Source: Thermodesulfobacteriota bacterium (GTDB lineage: Bacteria; Desulfobacterota; Desulfobulbia; Desulfobulbales; JBFMBH01). Taken from it: a stretch of 35,328 nucleotides of DNA. Below are positions 32,425 through 35,328 of this stretch, in pieces (position 1 is the stretch's first letter; the number at the start of each line of letters is the position of its first letter). The notes under the pieces were generated by a model. The model made no database searches and was not told where the DNA came from. It was given only the letters and a program-made list of their open reading frames with translations. The stretch lies in assembly GCA_040755095.1 (NCBI GenBank), contig JBFMBH010000030.1, positions 1 to 35,328 on the forward strand. Reading direction: 5' to 3'. The position numbers and the translations under genes were made by a program.

Positions 32425-33075
32425 ATGGCAGCACACCGATTCGATAGCCGCAAAGGCCCCTTCCGTTCCCTCCTCCCCCTGGTGCTCGCCTCGGCCTCGC
32501 CCCGGCGCCAGGCCTTTCTCGACGAGCTGGGCCTGGAGTTTCGCGTCTGGCCGGCCATGGTGGAAGAGGCGCCGGCACCGGCCGAGGATCCGGTCGCCTA
32601 TGTGCTGCGGCTGGCGGCGGCCAAGGCCGAGGCCGTGAGCCGGAGCTGCCCGGAAACCTGGGTGCTGGGGGCAGACACCGCCGTGGTGGTGGACGGTGAC
32701 ATCCTGGGCAAGCCGGCCGACGCCCGGGAGGCGGAGGGCATGGTGAAGAGCCTGGCGGGCAAGCGGCACACGGTGGTCACCGGCTATGCCCTGTGCCATG
32801 CCCAGGGAGAGGCTGTGATCCAGGGTAGCGCCGAGACCGAGGTGGACTTCACCGACGTGCCGGACGAGGTCTGCCAGGCCTACGCCCTGACCGGCGAGCC
32901 CCTGGACAAGGCGGGCGGCTACGCCATCCAGGGCTGCGGCGGCTTTCTCGTGGAGAGCATCCGGGGCTCGGCCAGCAACGTGGTCGGCCTGCCCCTGGCC
33001 GAGCTGGTCCGGGATCTCCTGCGCCTGGGGATCATCGAGCCCCGGCTGCCGGATCCGATCCTGCTCGGGGACTGA
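32425..33075 (+). CDS. maf: Maf family nucleoside triphosphate pyrophosphatase
   Basis: A 216-aa Maf/HAM1-related enzyme hydrolysing non-canonical or modified NTPs to NMP and PPi (house-cleaning). Motifs are LASASPRRQAFL (residues about 21-32), LGADTAVVVDGDILGKP with the catalytic Asp, and KRHTVVTGYAL. AAGGAGGGAG lies upstream of the ATG. The first 15 residues form an extension before the usual start. It lies between fabL and the EAL-HDOD gene. Confidence 0.95.
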   Translation: MAAHRFDSRKGPFRSLLPLVLASASPRRQAFLDELGLEFRVWPAMVEEAPAPAEDPVAYVLRLAAAKAEAVSRSCPETWVLGADTAVVVDGDILGKPADAREAEGMVKSLAGKRHTVVTGYALCHAQGEAVIQGSAETEVDFTDVPDEVCQAYALTGEPLDKAGGYAIQGCGGFLVESIRGSASNVVGLPLAELVRDLLRLGIIEPRLPDPILLGD

Positions 33076-33089
33076 CCCGCTTCGTCTCC

Positions 33090-33119
33090 TTGTCGTGTTG
33101 GCTGGCGCGGGGCTACAAT
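33090..33119 (+). promoter_or_regulatory. Candidate sigma-70 promoter overlapping the EAL-HDOD start
   Basis: TTGTCG (33090-33095), an 18-nt spacer and TACAAT (33114-33119) form a reasonable promoter. Transcription would begin near 33126, so if used the protein must start at ATG 33127 (leaderless) or GTG 33154 rather than ATG 33118. Confidence 0.4.
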
Positions 33120-34392
33120 GGGTGACATGGGACCCCCAGGCCAGGCCAGTCACGTGCCCAACGACACCGCCAACATCTTCATCGCCCGCCAGCCCATCTT
33201 CCGCCGCGACAAGGCGCTGTTCGGCTACGAGCTGCTGTTCCGGTCCGGGCTGGAGAACTTCTTCGCCGGTGCCGACGGCGAGGCGGCCACCTCCAAGGTC
33301 ATCACCAACAGCTTCCTGCTCATCGGCATCAAGAACCTGACCGAGGGCAAGAAGGCCTTCATCAACTTCACCCAGGGCATGCTGGTCAAGGAGTATCCGA
33401 CCCTGTTTCCCCGCCGGGAGACGGTGGTGGAGATCCTGGAGAACGTGCCGGCAGTGCCGCCGGTCCTGGCCGCCTGCCGCTCCCTGGCCAGCCAGGGGTA
33501 TGTGCTGGCCATGGACGATTTCGTCTACACGCCGGCCAAGCTGCCGTTCCTGGAGCATGTCCAGATCATCAAGTTCGACCTCCAGCAGCAGTCCCTGGAG
33601 GAGATGGCCGAGGTGGTGGAGCGGTTCCGGCGCCAGAAGCCGTCCCTGCGCTTCCTGGCCGAGAAGATCGAGACCGAGTCCGAGTTCCAGGCCTCCCTGG
33701 CCATGGGCTGCCACTTCTTCCAGGGCTACTTCTTCAGCCGTCCCAACATCGTCGTGGGGCGGGATATTCCGGGGTCGAAGCTCACCTACCTGCAGATCAT
33801 CCGCCGCCTGCAGGACGAGAGCTACCACTTCGATCAACTGGCCCAGATCATCGGCCGGGACGTCTCGCTTTCCTACAAGCTCCTCAAGTACGTCAACTCC
33901 GCGGCCTTCTACCGCCCCCAGGAGATCAGCTCCCTCAAGGCCGCCATCGGCCTGCTCGGCGAGGTGCATCTGCGCAAGTGGCTGTCTTTGATGATGCTGT
34001 CCTACATGGCTGCCGACAAGCCCTCGGAGCTCTTGCGGCTGTCGGTGCTGCGGGCGCGGCTGTGCGAGCTGGTGGCCGAACGGGGTCTGGGGGCCGAGGC
34101 CCGCACCGGTGAGTTCTTCCTGGTGGGGATGTTCTCGCTGCTGGATGCCATTCTCGACCAGCCCATGGAGCGGCTGCTGGCCGAGCTGTCCCTGCCCGAG
34201 GAGCTGACGGCGGCGCTCCTGGGCAAGGACAACCGCCTCCAGCACTGCCTCGCCCTGGTGCAGGCCTATGAGCAGGGGGATTGGACGGGGTTCCTGGCCC
34301 GGGCCACCAGCTGCGGGGTCGACGCGGAGGCCTTCCCCAGCCTGTACATGGCGGCCATCGACTGGGTCAGGTCCTGTGGCCTGGCGGATTGA
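33118..34392 (+). CDS. EAL-HDOD domain signalling protein
   Basis: A 424-aa protein of the YuxH/CdgJ type. The EAL domain covers about 20-210: FIARQPIF, YELLFRSG (ELL in place of EAL), N83, E105, DDF at 133-135 lacking the following Gly, K152, E182 and FQGYFFSRP with Q202. An HDOD domain covers about 215-410. Most metal ligands seem present, yet characterised EAL-HDOD proteins are usually inactive toward c-di-GMP and act as signalling adaptors in motility. The cellular role here is unknown. The start is uncertain: ATG 33118 is given, with ATG 33127 and GTG 33154 possible because a promoter-like TACAAT overlaps the first. It converges on glyS. Confidence 0.88.
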   Translation: MGDMGPPGQASHVPNDTANIFIARQPIFRRDKALFGYELLFRSGLENFFAGADGEAATSKVITNSFLLIGIKNLTEGKKAFINFTQGMLVKEYPTLFPRRETVVEILENVPAVPPVLAACRSLASQGYVLAMDDFVYTPAKLPFLEHVQIIKFDLQQQSLEEMAEVVERFRRQKPSLRFLAEKIETESEFQASLAMGCHFFQGYFFSRPNIVVGRDIPGSKLTYLQIIRRLQDESYHFDQLAQIIGRDVSLSYKLLKYVNSAAFYRPQEISSLKAAIGLLGEVHLRKWLSLMMLSYMAADKPSELLRLSVLRARLCELVAERGLGAEARTGEFFLVGMFSLLDAILDQPMERLLAELSLPEELTAALLGKDNRLQHCLALVQAYEQGDWTGFLARATSCGVDAEAFPSLYMAAIDWVRSCGLAD

Positions 34393-34407
34393 CGATAGGC
34401 CATCAGC

Positions 34408-34429
34408 GGCCGCCCGGGGATGGGCGGCC
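34408..34429. terminator. Hairpin between convergent EAL-HDOD and glyS genes
   Basis: GGCCGCCC (34408-34415), a 6-nt loop and GGGCGGCC (34422-34429) form a perfect 8-bp GC stem in the 60-nt convergent gap. No T-run follows on either strand, so termination is plausible but not of the classical intrinsic type. Confidence 0.4.
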
Positions 34430-34452
34430 AGGAGCAAGGCCGGCTGGCAGGC

Positions 34453-35328
34453 CTATCGATTGACCTGCATCTTCGAGATATCCCCTACCCGCAGAAAGAG
34501 ATCGGCGATGGCGGTCAGGAGGGCCAGGCGGTTGGCCCGCAGGGCCTCGTCCCCACTCATCACCAGCACCTGGTCGAAGAAGGCGTCCACCGGCTCTTTC
34601 ATGGCGCAGAAGGCTTCCAGGGCGGCGCCGTAATCCTGGCGGTCCAGCAAGGGGCCGGCCGTGGCCTGGCAGGCGAGAAAGGCCTGGTGCAAGGCCACCT
34701 CCGCCGGCTCCACCAGCCGTGCCGGCTCCAGGGGGCCGGCGCCGCCGGTCTTGACCATGTTCATCACCCGCTTGAAGGCGATGGCCAGCGGGGTGAAGCT
34801 CGGCTGCTGGCGGATGCCGGCCAGGGCCTCGATGCGGCGACCGGTATCCACCACCGCGTCCCAGCCCACCGCCACCCCGGCTTCCACGGCATCCGCCGGC
34901 AGGCCCCGGCTGACTGAATCATTCACCAGACGGCCGCGGATGAACTCCGTGAGGGCGGCCGCGGCCTGGTCCCGGGGCACGGTCAGGCGGTCCTGATAGA
35001 GAGACAGGGCCTCATGGGCCAGGGGGGCCAGGGACAAGGAGAGGCCGTGATGGGTCACGGTGTGCAAGAGGCCGATGGCCAGGCGCCGCAGACCGAAGGG
35101 GTCGGTGGTGCCGGTGGGGGTGGCGCCGATACCGAAACAGCCGGCCAGGGTGTCCATCTTGTCGGCCACGCCCACCAGGGTGCCCACCAGGCCGGCGGGC
35201 AGTGCCCCGCCCGCCCGCACCGGCAGATAATGCTCCTCGATGGCCTGGGCCACCGCCGCCTCTTCCCCCTGGCGGGCGGCGTAGTCGGCGCCCACCCGGC
35301 CCTGCAGGGAGGGAAACTCGCCCACCAT
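34453..35328 (-). CDS. glyS: Glycyl-tRNA synthetase beta subunit, C-terminal part
   Basis: The last 291 residues of GlyS; the N-terminal part (about 400 residues) lies beyond the window edge. GEFPSLQGRVGADYAARQGE and VADKMDTLAGCFGIGATPTGTTDPFGLRRLAIGLL are hallmark blocks of the beta subunit's HD-like core. The end (about 180-291) is the anticodon-binding helical domain. With GlyQ (alpha) it charges tRNA-Gly as an alpha2-beta2 enzyme. The Met at the edge is internal and not a start. Confidence 0.96.
   Translation of the reverse strand: MVGEFPSLQGRVGADYAARQGEEAAVAQAIEEHYLPVRAGGALPAGLVGTLVGVADKMDTLAGCFGIGATPTGTTDPFGLRRLAIGLLHTVTHHGLSLSLAPLAHEALSLYQDRLTVPRDQAAAALTEFIRGRLVNDSVSRGLPADAVEAGVAVGWDAVVDTGRRIEALAGIRQQPSFTPLAIAFKRVMNMVKTGGAGPLEPARLVEPAEVALHQAFLACQATAGPLLDRQDYGAALEAFCAMKEPVDAFFDQVLVMSGDEALRANRLALLTAIADLFLRVGDISKMQVNR

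Noticed and set aside
1-35328. tRNA or rRNA genes, CRISPR arrays, insertion sequences, integrases
   Set aside because: None was seen: no cloverleaf-like stretch, regularly spaced repeats, transposase motifs or terminal inverted repeats were recognised on either strand by eye.

Overview
The window is high-GC bacterial DNA. Its polar-type flagellar export cluster, FlhF/FlhG pair, Aquifex-type aconitase and fabL-maf-(EAL/HDOD)-glyS block suggest a motile Gram-negative member of the Desulfobacterota (former Deltaproteobacteria), perhaps a Desulfobulbales relative. This placement is inferred from gene content and codon style; no 16S rRNA gene or other taxonomic marker is present.

Region 1 (1-8.1 kb) looks like an accessory or defence-type segment. 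A PIN-nuclease-like ORF that appears cut at its 5' side overlaps a 634-aa protein of unknown function. A 967-aa TIR-STAND NTPase-repeat protein follows, and a hipBA toxin-antitoxin pair with palindromic operator-like sites converges on it. Region 2 (8.1-15.9 kb, all minus strand) holds a secreted fibronectin-III protein, a dNTP triphosphohydrolase, a small unknown protein coupled to a SNF2 helicase, the SWIM-finger half of that helicase in another frame (apparent frameshift), and an AI-2E family permease.

Region 3 (16-28 kb, minus strand) is a flagellar operon in transcription order fliL-fliM-fliN-fliO-fliP-fliQ-fliR-flhB-flhA-flhF-flhG-fliA-cheY-(FliL-like). It encodes the C-ring switch, the whole export gate, the polar number and placement GTPase/ATPase pair, sigma-28 and a single-domain CheY. 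Gaps are very short and several stop/start codons overlap. FlhB carries NPTR where the family has NPTH. Two gaps (15.99 and 27.43 kb) hold related short palindromic repeats with a roughly 9-nt period.

Region 4 (28.3-35.3 kb) is housekeeping: aconitase, exonuclease III, then a plus-strand group of fabL-type enoyl-ACP reductase, Maf pyrophosphatase and an EAL-HDOD protein, converging on the C-terminal part of glyS. Between aconitase and exonuclease III is the most striking non-coding signal of the window: a consensus sigma-54 promoter, with an IHF-like site and repeated upstream motifs, about 10 nt upstream of a predicted transcript of about 66 nt. That transcript has a pyrimidine-rich anti-Shine-Dalgarno stretch and a 15-bp intrinsic terminator. 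It is a candidate undescribed sigma-54-dependent small RNA.
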